From positions 1 through 62,938 of the forward strand of contig CAIYUC010000050.1 in NCBI GenBank assembly GCA_903929315.1: DNA of 62,938 nucleotides. Reading direction: 5' to 3'. Position 1 is the first letter of the stretch; each line of letters begins with the position of its first letter. Under the pieces are notes generated by a model. It worked only from the letters and a program-made list of their open reading frames with translations, was not told the DNA's origin and did not search any database. This DNA comes from an uncultured Bacteroidales bacterium (lineage in GTDB: Bacteria; Bacteroidota; Bacteroidia; Bacteroidales; FEN-979). Position numbers and translations under genes: made by a program. Positions 52,420 through 61,587 of the stretch are shown here, piece by piece.

Positions 52420-54171
52420 CTATGGTTCAACGTACTGAATTGTCTGGGTCAGCCCATCGATCTCGGATAAAACCTGTGAGTCGGTAAAATGCCGCCCCTT
52501 GATTGCAGCCGAAGGACAAGCTGCCACGCAGACACCGCAAGCTTTGCAAAGGGCGCTGATGATATGGCTGTGACCTTCTTTTTCGTTGAATTCGATAGCG
52601 CTGTAAGGGCATAATTTGTTACAAAACCGGCAACCGGAGCAGATATCTTCATTGACTTCGGAATAGACTGCGTCCACTTCGATCTTACCCTTTGAAATTT
52701 TAGCCAGAATACGGGCTGCTGCTGCCCGTGCCTGGGCTACGGTATCCGGAATGTCCTTAGGAGCGACACAGGTTCCTGCAATAAAAATTCCATCCGTGGT
52801 GGTAGCTACCGGTTCAAGCTTGGGATGACTTTCGATGAACCATCCGTCTTTATCCTGGCTGATATTTACAAGACGAGCCACCTCAGCGGAATCCGGACGG
52901 GATTCCATACCAACCATCAGGACTATCAGGTCGGCGGGAATCTCAATTAATTCTCCGGATAATTTCTCATTGACTTCAATGAGCATTTCACAATCGTCTT
53001 TTGGACCTGCCCTGTGAATGACCGGCCTGTCATTTTTTTCGTACATCAGGAATAGTGTTTTTGCTTCTGATGAACGAAGGTAAAAATCTTCGTGACCTTT
53101 CCCAAAAGCATGCATGTCGATATAGACATCGGAAATATAGCATTTGGGATTAGCAGATTTAATCTCATGAGCATACTTCAATGCTGTCATGCAACACACC
53201 CTGGAACAATAGGTATGAAATTCCTGGCTTCGGCTGCCTACGCAATGGATAATAGCAACGTACTGGGGTATCTTACCTTCCTTGGTTTCAATACGACCGG
53301 CACGGATCATTTTTTCCAGTTCAAAGGAGGTAATGACATTGGGAAGTTTCCCGTATCCATAATGAGTAATGCGGGAGGCATCAAACTCTTTATATCCCGT
53401 ACATACTATGACATTACCTATATGGACCTCAGTAGGATCATGATTTGTGCCTGATTTACCATTTTGTTTCTGGATCGTTGCAGTAAAGTTACCAATATAT
53501 CCACTCAGGTTTATCACTTTCGATTCAAAATAGACCTTAATGTGCTTATTGTCCCTGATACGGGTCAAACGTTCCGTTAAAAGATCACGTGCAGAATATA
53601 AGTACGGGGCAGTAAGATCAACGCGTGCGATGTTACCTCCCAACTGCTCATTCTTTTCTACAAGATGTACAGAATGGCCGGCATCAGCCAATTCCAGGGC
53701 TGCAGTCATACCTGCAATACCTCCTCCGATGACTAACACATTTGGAGACATATCGACGGTCATACTTTCCAGTGGTTCGTGAAGTTCCACTTTCCAGATG
53801 GCAGCAAGGGTCATCGCCATTGCTTTTTCCGTCGCCTCTTTTGTATCATCATGAACCCAACTGCATTGTTCACGGATGTTTGCCATTTCGAACAAATATT
53901 GATTGAGGCCGGCAGTTCTCAGGGCGCTGCGGAATGTCCGTTCGTGCATACTTGGACTGCAGGCGGCTACGACGACCCGGTTAAGCTGGTTTTCTTTTAT
54001 ATCCTGTACAATCATCTCCTGGCCCGGGTTGGAGCACATGTATTTGTATGTCCTGACGAGCGTAACGTTAGGAAGTCCGGAAACGAATTTCGCAACAGCT
54101 TCCACGTCAACTATTTTGGCAATATTTGTTCCGCACATACATATGTATACTCCGATTCTGCAATTTTTCAT
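52420..54171 (-). CDS. HdrA-like (QmoB-like) flavoprotein, module C
   Basis: 583 residues. HdrA N-terminal domain (IGVYICMCGTNIAKIVDV, ACSPSMHERTFRSAL, NIREQCSWVH), FAD motif VIGGGIAGMTAALELADAG (about residue 150), then HCVGSRSQ and CSRVCCMTALKYA. C-terminal double ferredoxin CSGCRFCNKLCPYSAI and CKACGVCVAACPSAAI. The last structural gene of module C, 10 bases after the QmoC-like gene. Confidence 0.93.
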   Translation of the reverse strand: MKNCRIGVYICMCGTNIAKIVDVEAVAKFVSGLPNVTLVRTYKYMCSNPGQEMIVQDIKENQLNRVVVAACSPSMHERTFRSALRTAGLNQYLFEMANIREQCSWVHDDTKEATEKAMAMTLAAIWKVELHEPLESMTVDMSPNVLVIGGGIAGMTAALELADAGHSVHLVEKNEQLGGNIARVDLTAPYLYSARDLLTERLTRIRDNKHIKVYFESKVINLSGYIGNFTATIQKQNGKSGTNHDPTEVHIGNVIVCTGYKEFDASRITHYGYGKLPNVITSFELEKMIRAGRIETKEGKIPQYVAIIHCVGSRSQEFHTYCSRVCCMTALKYAHEIKSANPKCYISDVYIDMHAFGKGHEDFYLRSSEAKTLFLMYEKNDRPVIHRAGPKDDCEMLIEVNEKLSGELIEIPADLIVLMVGMESRPDSAEVARLVNISQDKDGWFIESHPKLEPVATTTDGIFIAGTCVAPKDIPDTVAQARAAAARILAKISKGKIEVDAVYSEVNEDICSGCRFCNKLCPYSAIEFNEKEGHSHIISALCKACGVCVAACPSAAIKGRHFTDSQVLSEIDGLTQTIQYVEP

Positions 54172-54181
54172 GGTTGCCTTT

Positions 54182-55339
54182 TTACTTGATGGATACGGAA
54201 TTGGATTTTAATAAACTCTCCCGACTGGTTATTGCATCTCTGCGGATGGCGGCAAAATACATTGCCAGGGGGCGATAGACAAGATGTGCCCACTTGCTGA
54301 ACGGCATCCTCAGCAACCATGGGACAACGCACATCAAATGTGCAATATAGGTGATATTTGCCAATTCATACAAACCGGTCCGGTGAAAAATATGTTGAGC
54401 GATACCGGTCAGAACGATGAAAAACAACAGGACAACAAAAACCCAATCGGTACCATGTGACTTCTTGTATTGTTCGTATGTTTTATTTAACCGGCTCCGG
54501 ATAAAATAAATGGTGCCGGTGACCAACCCGATGGTGGCAATGTATCCGAAAATATGTACCTGCCACTGAATGGCCGGTCCTGATTGTAATCTTTCAATAA
54601 ATACCATCACGAGTACAAGCATGATAACATATCCCAGCATCAATCCAAGGTGGATGATCCAGGGCATGAAAATTTTCGGGTCACGTTTACTTTCACATTC
54701 TGAGTAACGTTTCTGGGTAAAGAAATGCCAGGGAAGCAGGTACAATTCTTTAAGATAGAGCCACCAGGGCACAGGTATCTTTGTTCCCTTTATCATTGTG
54801 AAGTACCACATCCGGAAAGCATTTATAGCAAGAAATATCAAGAGTAGGGAGCCCAGCGTCAGGTCGAATTCATGGATGAATGAACTTGACAAAAATGCAC
54901 CTTCTCCATCATAAATGTGAAAATTCCCCATGGAATAACCATAATATAACAAGAATACACCGGTTAACAAAGCGAAACAAATAATTGTAATAACTTCGGT
55001 CATTCTGGATTTGAAAAATTGTTTGGCAATCCCGGTAAAATCATAACGGGAAATAAGCCATCGCCGGAGACTCATCATTGTTTCGCCGGGGGCTGCCTCA
55101 CGAGGACATTGTTCCGAGCATTGACCACAGTAATAGCATAACCATGGTTCAAGAGTGGTTTCAATTTTCCGTTCCAATCCCATTTGCAACTGGCGCATTG
55201 ATTTACGAGGGAACTTATATACCTCATCGGCATGTGGACAAACGGTTGAACAATCACCACAGTGATAACATAATTGTACGTCTTCGGCTCCAAAAAGAAC
55301 CAGATCATTAATAAACCTGGGATTAACTCTGATTGACAT
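54182..55339 (-). CDS. QmoC-like protein: HdrC ferredoxin fused to membrane domain, module C
   Basis: 385 residues from the ATG at 55339, which has a perfect AGGAGG Shine-Dalgarno 6 bases upstream; the upstream part of the frame overlaps the preceding HdrA gene and is rejected. Ferredoxin motifs CYHCGDCSTVCPHAD (about residue 24) and CYYCGQCSEQCPREA (about 69). Six or so transmembrane helices with histidines (IIHLGLMLGYVIML, FIHEFDLTLGSLLL, YIAHLMCVVPWLLR, WAHLVYRPLAMY). Anchors module C to the quinone pool. Confidence 0.93.
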   Translation of the reverse strand: MSIRVNPRFINDLVLFGAEDVQLCYHCGDCSTVCPHADEVYKFPRKSMRQLQMGLERKIETTLEPWLCYYCGQCSEQCPREAAPGETMMSLRRWLISRYDFTGIAKQFFKSRMTEVITIICFALLTGVFLLYYGYSMGNFHIYDGEGAFLSSSFIHEFDLTLGSLLLIFLAINAFRMWYFTMIKGTKIPVPWWLYLKELYLLPWHFFTQKRYSECESKRDPKIFMPWIIHLGLMLGYVIMLVLVMVFIERLQSGPAIQWQVHIFGYIATIGLVTGTIYFIRSRLNKTYEQYKKSHGTDWVFVVLLFFIVLTGIAQHIFHRTGLYELANITYIAHLMCVVPWLLRMPFSKWAHLVYRPLAMYFAAIRRDAITSRESLLKSNSVSIK

Positions 55340-57152
55340 AATGACCTCCTGATAAAGTGTGAATATTTTTTGCCCTGGTTTCGATCTCATTGAGAGAAAG
55401 ACTGCTCAAATGACCAACTCCTTTTCCACTTGTTATCGTGCGTAAAACTCCGGCAGCCACAGCCGCGGCTTGAGCCACAGTATCGGGGATATCTTTTGGT
55501 CCCTGACACATTCCAGCCACATAAATGCATCCTTTTTCTGTATCAGTCGGGCTGCCGTTATAATCCAGCTCGGAGAACCAGCCGTCAGAGTCTCTTGTTA
55601 TCCCCAATATTCTGCTGAGTTCTTCATTACCGGACGCCGGGATCAAACCTACTGCCAGAATTACCATGTCAACCTGAAATTCAACCATTTTATCATTTAT
55701 GATATCTTCTCCACGAACGACCATTTGTCCATTATTCATAGTCACAAAAGCGGAATGTCCACGAACAACGAATGTTCCCTCCTGTTTGATCCGTTCGGCA
55801 AACTCTTCATATCCTTTTCCAAAGGCTCTCATATCGATATAGAATTCATAACAATTGGCATTTGGTATTTTCTCTTTGATCAAATGGGCGAATTTAAGAG
55901 AATACATGCAACAGACACGGGAACAATAAGCATTGTATTTTTTGTTTCGTGAACCAACACAATGAATAATAGCCACATTTCTGGGAGGCACGCCATCGGG
56001 TGAGAAGAACCATTCTTCCTGCTGTGTACGCTTATTGAAACGCTTGGTCTTGGTAACAATCTTCCCACCGGTAAAACCCGAAGCGTTGGTCAATCGTTCG
56101 AATTCAAGTGACGTTAATACATCAGGATAAACCCCATAACCATACTGCTCTATTTTCCCCACATCAAGAAGTTCATAACCGGTCGCCAACACGATATTAC
56201 CTACTTCAATGTCAATGATTTTGTCAATTTCATCAAGATTAATACATTCCTTAGGGCATTTGTTTACGCAAACACCACATTTTTTTCCTCCTGACAAAAC
56301 GTAAGTGCAGTTTTTTTCATCGATCAGGAAGGCGTTAGGAACAGCCTGGGGAAAAGGGATATAAACCGCTTTACGTAAAGATATTTTCGCATCAAATTCA
56401 CTTTCTACCTTAACCGGACACACATCAACACAAAGTCCGCAGGATACGCATGATTTTACGTCGATGCGTCGTGCGCGCTGGTGAATTTTTGCACGGTAAG
56501 AACCAGGTTTACCGGTTACTTCCGTGACATTTGAATTTGTTAACAGGTGTATCATTTCGTGTTGCCCTACTGAAACCATTTTTGGGGTCAGGATACAGGC
56601 AGCGCAATCAAGGGTAGGAAAAGTTTTATCGAACATTGCCATATGACCGCCGATTGTACCGGTCTGCTCAACCAGGTAAACTTGCTTTCCTGCGTTGGCA
56701 ATCTCTAGGGCAGCCTGGATTCCGGCAATGCCTGCACCGATGACCAGAGTAGAATGATTGACTGGATTTCCTGCTGGTATTGCCACGAGTGAGAAGGGAA
56801 CCGCCATGCTGGCACATGCAATGACAGCCTTGGCCCTGTCCTGCGCAAATTCACCACTTGCTCCGCGCTCCTTGAACGAAGCAAGCTGTATTTCATCAGT
56901 GTTACCCCCGGCCAGAGCCATGGCTTTTGTAAAAACTGGTTTGAAGTAGCCAGGCATATCTCCGGCAATGACGACCCTCTCCAGACTCTTCATTTTGATC
57001 AGATCTGTCAGAACATTCACCTCAATACGAGCTGCTGTGCCCAGAATCTGAACAAATTCGACTCCCGGAAGGTTTGCCGTATATTTGGCTATTGCATCAA
57101 CATTAAGGTTTTTGCCATTCTCAACCTGGCAGAAAAAAACTCCGGTTCGCAT
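55323..57152 (-). CDS. hdrA: HdrA-like flavoprotein with degenerate N-terminal domain, module C
   Basis: 609 residues. The first ~130 residues align with the HdrA accessory domain but lack its CxCG signature (GVFFCQVENGKNLNVDAI). FAD motif LVIGAGIAGIQAALEIANAG (about 136), FPTLDCAACILTPKMV, ferredoxin sets CVSCGLCVDVCP and CGVCVNKCPKECI. Then HCVGSRNKK, CSRVCCMYSLKFAH and AGMCQGPKDIPDTVAQA. An AGGAGG Shine-Dalgarno precedes the ATG. The likely hub between MvhD-hydrogenase and the QmoB/QmoC-like proteins. Confidence 0.93.
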   Translation of the reverse strand: MRTGVFFCQVENGKNLNVDAIAKYTANLPGVEFVQILGTAARIEVNVLTDLIKMKSLERVVIAGDMPGYFKPVFTKAMALAGGNTDEIQLASFKERGASGEFAQDRAKAVIACASMAVPFSLVAIPAGNPVNHSTLVIGAGIAGIQAALEIANAGKQVYLVEQTGTIGGHMAMFDKTFPTLDCAACILTPKMVSVGQHEMIHLLTNSNVTEVTGKPGSYRAKIHQRARRIDVKSCVSCGLCVDVCPVKVESEFDAKISLRKAVYIPFPQAVPNAFLIDEKNCTYVLSGGKKCGVCVNKCPKECINLDEIDKIIDIEVGNIVLATGYELLDVGKIEQYGYGVYPDVLTSLEFERLTNASGFTGGKIVTKTKRFNKRTQQEEWFFSPDGVPPRNVAIIHCVGSRNKKYNAYCSRVCCMYSLKFAHLIKEKIPNANCYEFYIDMRAFGKGYEEFAERIKQEGTFVVRGHSAFVTMNNGQMVVRGEDIINDKMVEFQVDMVILAVGLIPASGNEELSRILGITRDSDGWFSELDYNGSPTDTEKGCIYVAGMCQGPKDIPDTVAQAAAVAAGVLRTITSGKGVGHLSSLSLNEIETRAKNIHTLSGGHYVNQS

Positions 57153-57232
57153 ATATCCTCCTGATTTAGCTGTTTTAAAACGTTAGGGATCAAAAGATCT
57201 GTTTCCCCGATTAACAATTAAAAGTAACTTCA

Positions 57233-58708
57233 TCATTTAACCTGTTTGGTCCTGGTCACCTGTTGCAATAATTTTCCTTCAGGGTCCCGGATATTCACCA
57301 CCATTGGCATTTCACCAGGAAGACTGTGTGTAGCGCAGGAAAAACATGGATCATAAGCCCTGAAGGCCATCTCGATCATGTTAAGAATACCATCCGTCAC
57401 TTCAACGCCTTTTTTAATCAATCCCTGGGCGGCCTTTTTGATTGACATGGTGATGGCAGCATTATTGTTTGTAGTTCCGACAATGATGTTGACTTTAGTT
57501 ACGATACCCTTATTATCCGTCCAGTAATGGTGTGTCAGAGTACCTCTCTGGGCTTCCACGATCCCTACTCCTTCACCCGGGATAATACCCAGTGGTGCAC
57601 GGAGTTCTTTACCAGTAATATCATCGTCCAGTGCCAGTTCCAGGCAATGTTCGGCAGAATAGAGTAATTCCACAAGTCTTGCCCAATGCATTGCCATGGT
57701 GGCATGGATGGGTTTACCCCCAAGTGTGCTGTACATGCGTTCGTATTCCTTTTGAGCCAAGGGTGTAGCCATGCCATCAGACGCATTGAGTCGTGATAAA
57801 GGTGTGGCATGATAAACACCGGAATCTTGTCCGTCAACGAAACCTTTCCAGCCAATCTTTTTCAGGTAAGGAAACTTCAGATAAGTCCATGGTTCAACCC
57901 TTTCAGCAATATATTCACGATATTCAAAGGGAGAATATTTATATAACTCCTTGCCATCCGTATCGACTACCCTGACTTTGCCGTCATAAAAGTTCACCTT
58001 GTTGTTCGCGTCCACAAGTCCCATTGAATGCAGTTTCAATGAGTATGGCCCATTTACAATCAAGTCGACATAATCTTTATTGGATAGTACAATATCATTG
58101 AATACTTTGAGCGTGAATTGAGCGAAACCGATAAAGCCTTTTGCTTTCTCGATAATATCATCGCGTTCCGGTTCCGTAAGTCCCTTTCTAACGCCACCAG
58201 GAATGTTCATGACAACAAAGGTCTGATGTCCACCAAGCAAAGCCTGTATCTCCTGGGCTTTTCGACGCTGTTTAATAACTTCAGTTCCGATTTCGACTCC
58301 AACTTTTCCTATAACACCCAATATATTTCTTTCCGCCTTTGACGCCTGAGGTCCAACAACAAAATCGGGTGCTGCAAGGGCATAAAAATGTGCGATATGA
58401 CTATGCACGAAATGTGCCATATAAAAAAGTTCTCTCAACTTTTTGGCAGTGGGAGGAGGTTCGACTCCAAAGACAGCATCTACCGCTTTCCCTGATGCCA
58501 TATGATGGCAGCCAGGGCAAACACCGCATATTTTAGCGACTATTGCCGGAAGTTCTTCTACGGGTCTCCCTTCACAGAATTTTTCAAATCCCCTGAGTTC
58601 AGGAACCTGGAAATATACATTGTTGACGTCCCCTTCCCCGTTCAGAAAAATTTCAATCTTGCCATGACCTTCCAGCCTGGTTATCGGATCTATGGTGATT
58701 CTTCTCAT
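57233..58708 (-). CDS. mvhA: [NiFe] hydrogenase large subunit (group 3/MvhA-like)
   Basis: 491 residues. The N-terminal nickel-site motif ICGVCPGCHHM (about residue 60) and C-terminal DPCFSCATH (about 452) supply all four cysteines of the NiFe site. MRRITIDPITRLEGHGKIEI is the typical N-terminus. About 30 residues follow the terminal CATH, where relatives carry a cleaved or short tail. Oxidises H2 or produces it, together with the small subunit, and passes electrons to MvhD. No maturation genes are in the window. Overlaps the small-subunit gene by 4 bases. Confidence 0.95.
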   Translation of the reverse strand: MRRITIDPITRLEGHGKIEIFLNGEGDVNNVYFQVPELRGFEKFCEGRPVEELPAIVAKICGVCPGCHHMASGKAVDAVFGVEPPPTAKKLRELFYMAHFVHSHIAHFYALAAPDFVVGPQASKAERNILGVIGKVGVEIGTEVIKQRRKAQEIQALLGGHQTFVVMNIPGGVRKGLTEPERDDIIEKAKGFIGFAQFTLKVFNDIVLSNKDYVDLIVNGPYSLKLHSMGLVDANNKVNFYDGKVRVVDTDGKELYKYSPFEYREYIAERVEPWTYLKFPYLKKIGWKGFVDGQDSGVYHATPLSRLNASDGMATPLAQKEYERMYSTLGGKPIHATMAMHWARLVELLYSAEHCLELALDDDITGKELRAPLGIIPGEGVGIVEAQRGTLTHHYWTDNKGIVTKVNIIVGTTNNNAAITMSIKKAAQGLIKKGVEVTDGILNMIEMAFRAYDPCFSCATHSLPGEMPMVVNIRDPEGKLLQQVTRTKQVK

Positions 58709-59679
58709 AATAATTTTCTCCGTATTATTGCAGAAGGCAAACTAAAACGATAGAATGTCCCTGCAGGGTCAACCACATCGCTAATGATCTTTTCCAATTC
58801 ATCGGGTTCTTTTGTATCGATAATACTGGCTATTGCTGACATCATTTTTGTTCCAGGGTCAGTAACATCGGCTGTTGGTCCATAGCACCCACGACACGGG
58901 GCATTCCCTTTAATACAGCGATATCCACACCCTGACCTGGTAGCAGGTCCCATACACAATACACCCTGTTCCATAAAACAAGATTCACCGTCATCATTAA
59001 TTTCCCAGGGTCTGTAAAACTTCCTGATGAGTTTATTCTCGGTTTTCTTCCGTGTACATTCATCGCATTGGGCTTTGGTACCAGCGCCGACCACCGAACC
59101 TTTCGGTGGAAGCTCTGCTCCTGTGACAATAGCTAAAAAGACTTCCAGCAGTCTTTCTGTTTGAGGAGGACAGCCCGGAAGATAATAATCCACATCCACT
59201 ACTTTGTTAAGAGGTCGTACATCATTAAAAAAGACCGGGATCTCAAGGGTGCCTTCCGGTACCTCGTATTTATGCTGTGGCCTTATTTTTTCAGGATTAA
59301 TGGTAGATTCACTTTCTTCATATACTCTTTTGAATATTTCTTCTCCGGTAAAGAAATTTGCAAGGCCTGGAATACCACCAAGATGTGAGCAACTGCCATA
59401 AGCGACAAGTATCTTGGTTTTTTTTCTAAGAAGTTTGGCCATGTATTCGTTTTCACTGTTCCTTATTGCTCCGTTGAAAAGTGTGACATCGATATGCCCA
59501 TCAGGCATCTCTTCCACATCTTTATACTTGAAGTCCAGAGCAATAGGCCAGAAAACGAGGTCGGCAGCGGCAACTACATCAAAGAGTTTTTCATGTACAT
59601 CGAGTACGGAAACACAGCATCCTCCGCAAGCTGCAGCCCAGTAAATAGCCAGTTTAAGTTTAGGTTTTTGCTCGTTCAT
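58705..59679 (-). CDS. mvhG: [NiFe] hydrogenase small subunit (MvhG-like)
   Basis: About 324 residues from the ATG at 59679 (MNEQKPKLKLAIYW); the frame upstream runs into the MvhD gene and is rejected. Proximal-cluster motif AACGGCCVSVLD, GSCSHLGGIPG and LPGCPPQTERLL, then medial/distal clusters CDECTRKK, CFMEQGVLCMGPATRSGCGYRC and CRGCYGP. No Tat signal, so cytoplasmic, as in group 3 enzymes. Confidence 0.94.
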   Translation of the reverse strand: MNEQKPKLKLAIYWAAACGGCCVSVLDVHEKLFDVVAAADLVFWPIALDFKYKDVEEMPDGHIDVTLFNGAIRNSENEYMAKLLRKKTKILVAYGSCSHLGGIPGLANFFTGEEIFKRVYEESESTINPEKIRPQHKYEVPEGTLEIPVFFNDVRPLNKVVDVDYYLPGCPPQTERLLEVFLAIVTGAELPPKGSVVGAGTKAQCDECTRKKTENKLIRKFYRPWEINDDGESCFMEQGVLCMGPATRSGCGYRCIKGNAPCRGCYGPTADVTDPGTKMMSAIASIIDTKEPDELEKIISDVVDPAGTFYRFSLPSAIIRRKLL

Positions 59680-59693
59680 GATTAAGAATTTGT

Positions 59694-60119
59694 TTATGTC
59701 AAATTTTCCATGGTTTCTTTGATCTTGCACGGTCCGAGTTCAGTGATCGTTTCCGTGAAACTGTCAATCAGTTCAGCATATTGTTTCCCTTCGCTTGCAC
59801 TGATCCACTCCAGTTTCAGTCTTTCCGTTTCAATGCCCATCTGCTGGATGTATTTTTGCAACAGGTGATACCTTCGCATGCAGCGATAATTACCTTCCTG
59901 GTAATGACAGTCTCCGGGATGACAACCGCATAAAAGAACCCCATCGGCGCCCCGCCGGAAGGCTCTGAGAACAAAGGTAGGGTCAATGCGGCCAGAACAC
60001 ATTACCCGGATTGCCCGTACATTGGGTTTATACTTCAGACGTGCAGTTCCGGCAAGGTCTGCACCGGTATAAGAACACCAATTGCACAGAAATGCAATTA
60101 TTTGAGGTTTGAATTTCAT
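59694..60119 (-). CDS. mvhD: Canonical MvhD (hydrogenase-Hdr electron-transfer subunit)
   Basis: 141 residues with the full MvhD cysteine set: FLCNWCSYTGADLAG, RVMCSGRIDPTFVLRAF, LLCGCHPGDCHYQEGNYRC. Binds a [2Fe-2S] cluster and hands electrons from the hydrogenase to HdrA. First gene of module C, preceded by a GGAG Shine-Dalgarno-like sequence. Contrasts with the MvhD-like proteins of modules A and B, which lack the N-terminal CxxC. Confidence 0.95.
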   Translation of the reverse strand: MKFKPQIIAFLCNWCSYTGADLAGTARLKYKPNVRAIRVMCSGRIDPTFVLRAFRRGADGVLLCGCHPGDCHYQEGNYRCMRRYHLLQKYIQQMGIETERLKLEWISASEGKQYAELIDSFTETITELGPCKIKETMENLT

Positions 60120-60275
60120 ATTACTTGATCTCCTCTATTATAGGTATATAACTACACTACTTGAAATTCAATCTGAAAAAAATTGTTCACCTGGAAAATA
60201 CCTGACCGCCTGGAAGATCATCAAAAAGAAGAGCAGAATGAAGTTCTACAAGAAATTACTGATTTTATATTGCAA

Positions 60276-60316
60276 CAAATATAAACATAAAATGTACTTT
60301 GTGAATATTTTCACAA
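60276..60316 (-). promoter_or_regulatory. Crp/Fnr-type site and -7 element of module C
   Basis: TTGTGAATATTTTCACAA (60299-60316), a perfect TTGTGA-N6-TCACAA. On the minus strand it is followed by TATATTTG (60276-60283). The site centre lies roughly 37-40 bases before the expected start of transcription, a position usual for activation. The remainder of 60120-60406 has no other recognised feature. Confidence 0.7.
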
Positions 60317-60406
60317 TATTTTTTTGCCTATGCCAATGATCTCTTCTCAATATAGTATAAATGTATGTTTAACCGCTTCTCCCCACATTAAATATTCGTA
60401 CTGTTT

Positions 60407-60645
60407 GTGCAGTGCTTATTCTCCTCCTATGCAGCATTACCCAATCAAAACACACCTCAGGGATATTATAATATTGAACGGATGCTACGATCTGTGATAG
60501 TAAAAGGTGGGAAAGTAAAAATCTGTGGTTCCTGTGCAAAAGCACTTGGTATCAAAGATCTCAAACGATCGAAGGAGACGAACTCAGTACCATGAAGGAG
60601 TTAGTGCATTGGACACCGGATAGCGATAAAACGCTGACATTCTGA
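60407..60645 (+). pseudogene. DsrE-family protein, 5'-truncated and frameshifted
   Basis: The first frame encodes ALPNQNTPQGYYNIERML and GGKVKICGSCAKALGIKDL, the second half of a typical ~115-residue cytosolic DsrE protein with its CGSC site. It then shifts: the conserved end (TIEGDELSTMKELVHWTPDS-DKTLTF) continues in a different frame to the TGA at 60643-60645. The N-terminal half is not found upstream. A decayed relative of the DsrE-type sulfur carriers. Confidence 0.75.
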
Positions 60646-60666
60646 AAAATTATTAAAGAGGAAGGA

Positions 60667-61053
60667 TTAATCAGCAACTCCTGCCTGTTTTGAAAAAATC
60701 ATTCTTAACGCAACCAGAATCAATAGAATTCCAAAAATCTTTTTCATCAGGTTTTCAGGAATTTTCAGCGCGAGTATAGACCCGAAATATCCTCCAATCA
60801 TGAAAGCCATTGCTATAATTATTGCATACCAGATATTTACTTCACCCGCTTTGTAATAATTGTAAGCGGCAAAGAGGCCAATGGGCGGCAACATAATTGC
60901 CACACTCGTTCCTTGTGCAGTGTGCTGATCTACTCCCAGAAAATAAACCAATGCAGGGATCATGATAATGGCACCGCCAACACCGAACATTCCTCCAAAC
61001 ACCCCGGCCATCAAACCAATAATGACCAGAATTATTATCGTTGTTAAATTCAT
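60667..61053 (-). CDS. TauE/SafE family transporter, half-size
   Basis: About 128 residues from the ATG at 61053 (MNLTTIIILVIIG), with four transmembrane helices. The family motif GGMFGVGGAIIMIPALVYFLG occurs once, followed by QGTSVAIMLPPIG. Full-length TauE/SafE proteins have two such halves, so this would act as a homodimer or with a partner. The family exports sulfite or organosulfonates. It is downstream of the DUF302 gene. Confidence 0.88.
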   Translation of the reverse strand: MNLTTIIILVIIGLMAGVFGGMFGVGGAIIMIPALVYFLGVDQHTAQGTSVAIMLPPIGLFAAYNYYKAGEVNIWYAIIIAMAFMIGGYFGSILALKIPENLMKKIFGILLILVALRMIFSKQAGVAD

Positions 61054-61066
61054 TTTCTTACCCGTT

Positions 61067-61453
61067 TTATAAAGACTCAATGACACGTTTTAACTTTTCT
61101 GTTATCTCTAAAGCTATTGATTCAAGACCAATATTCTGAATGGCCATCATTGAAGCAACCGGGTTGACTGCAGAAACTTCTGTCTTTCCGCTTCCCTGGT
61201 CAATGACAATAACATTGCAGGGAAGCATAGTGCCGATCTTGTCTTCGGCCTGCAATGCCCTGTATGCATGCGACGGACTGCAGGCACCGAGTATCAGGTA
61301 CTTTTTAAAATCCACTCCAAGCTTTTCCTTAATCTTTGATTGGATATCGATCTCCGAAATAATCCCAAAACCCTCTTTCTTCAGGGATTCAGTTATAAGC
61401 TGAACGGCATCATCAAACGAGGCATCCAACGTTTTACTAAAATAATATTCCAT
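61067..61453 (-). CDS. DUF302 family protein
   Basis: About 128 residues from the ATG at 61453 (MEYYFSKTLDASFDDA). DUF302 pattern: LITESLKKEGFGIISEIDIQSKIKEKLG, LGACSPSHAYRALQAEDKIGTMLPCNVIV and VSAVNPVASM. Cysteines in GACSPSHA and LPCN are conserved in the family and may bind sulfur or metal. Often found next to TauE and thioredoxin genes in sulfur-handling operons. Confidence 0.9.
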   Translation of the reverse strand: MEYYFSKTLDASFDDAVQLITESLKKEGFGIISEIDIQSKIKEKLGVDFKKYLILGACSPSHAYRALQAEDKIGTMLPCNVIVIDQGSGKTEVSAVNPVASMMAIQNIGLESIALEITEKLKRVIESL

Positions 61454-61558
61454 ACATTTTTTCTTTTTAGTGATCCTTGTTTTCTTTATAAATAACAAGA
61501 ACCACAAAATTAATAATAATAAAGGTGATATTTATGCGCTTTATTCAAAAAACTTTTT

Positions 61559-61566
61559 TACCTTTG
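61559..61566 (+). promoter_or_regulatory. Predicted -7 element (TACCTTTG)
   Basis: TAnnTTTG element 22 bases before the DUF6132 gene at 61588. Confidence 0.5.
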
Positions 61567-61587
61567 CAGCATTAAATATTTTTAGCG

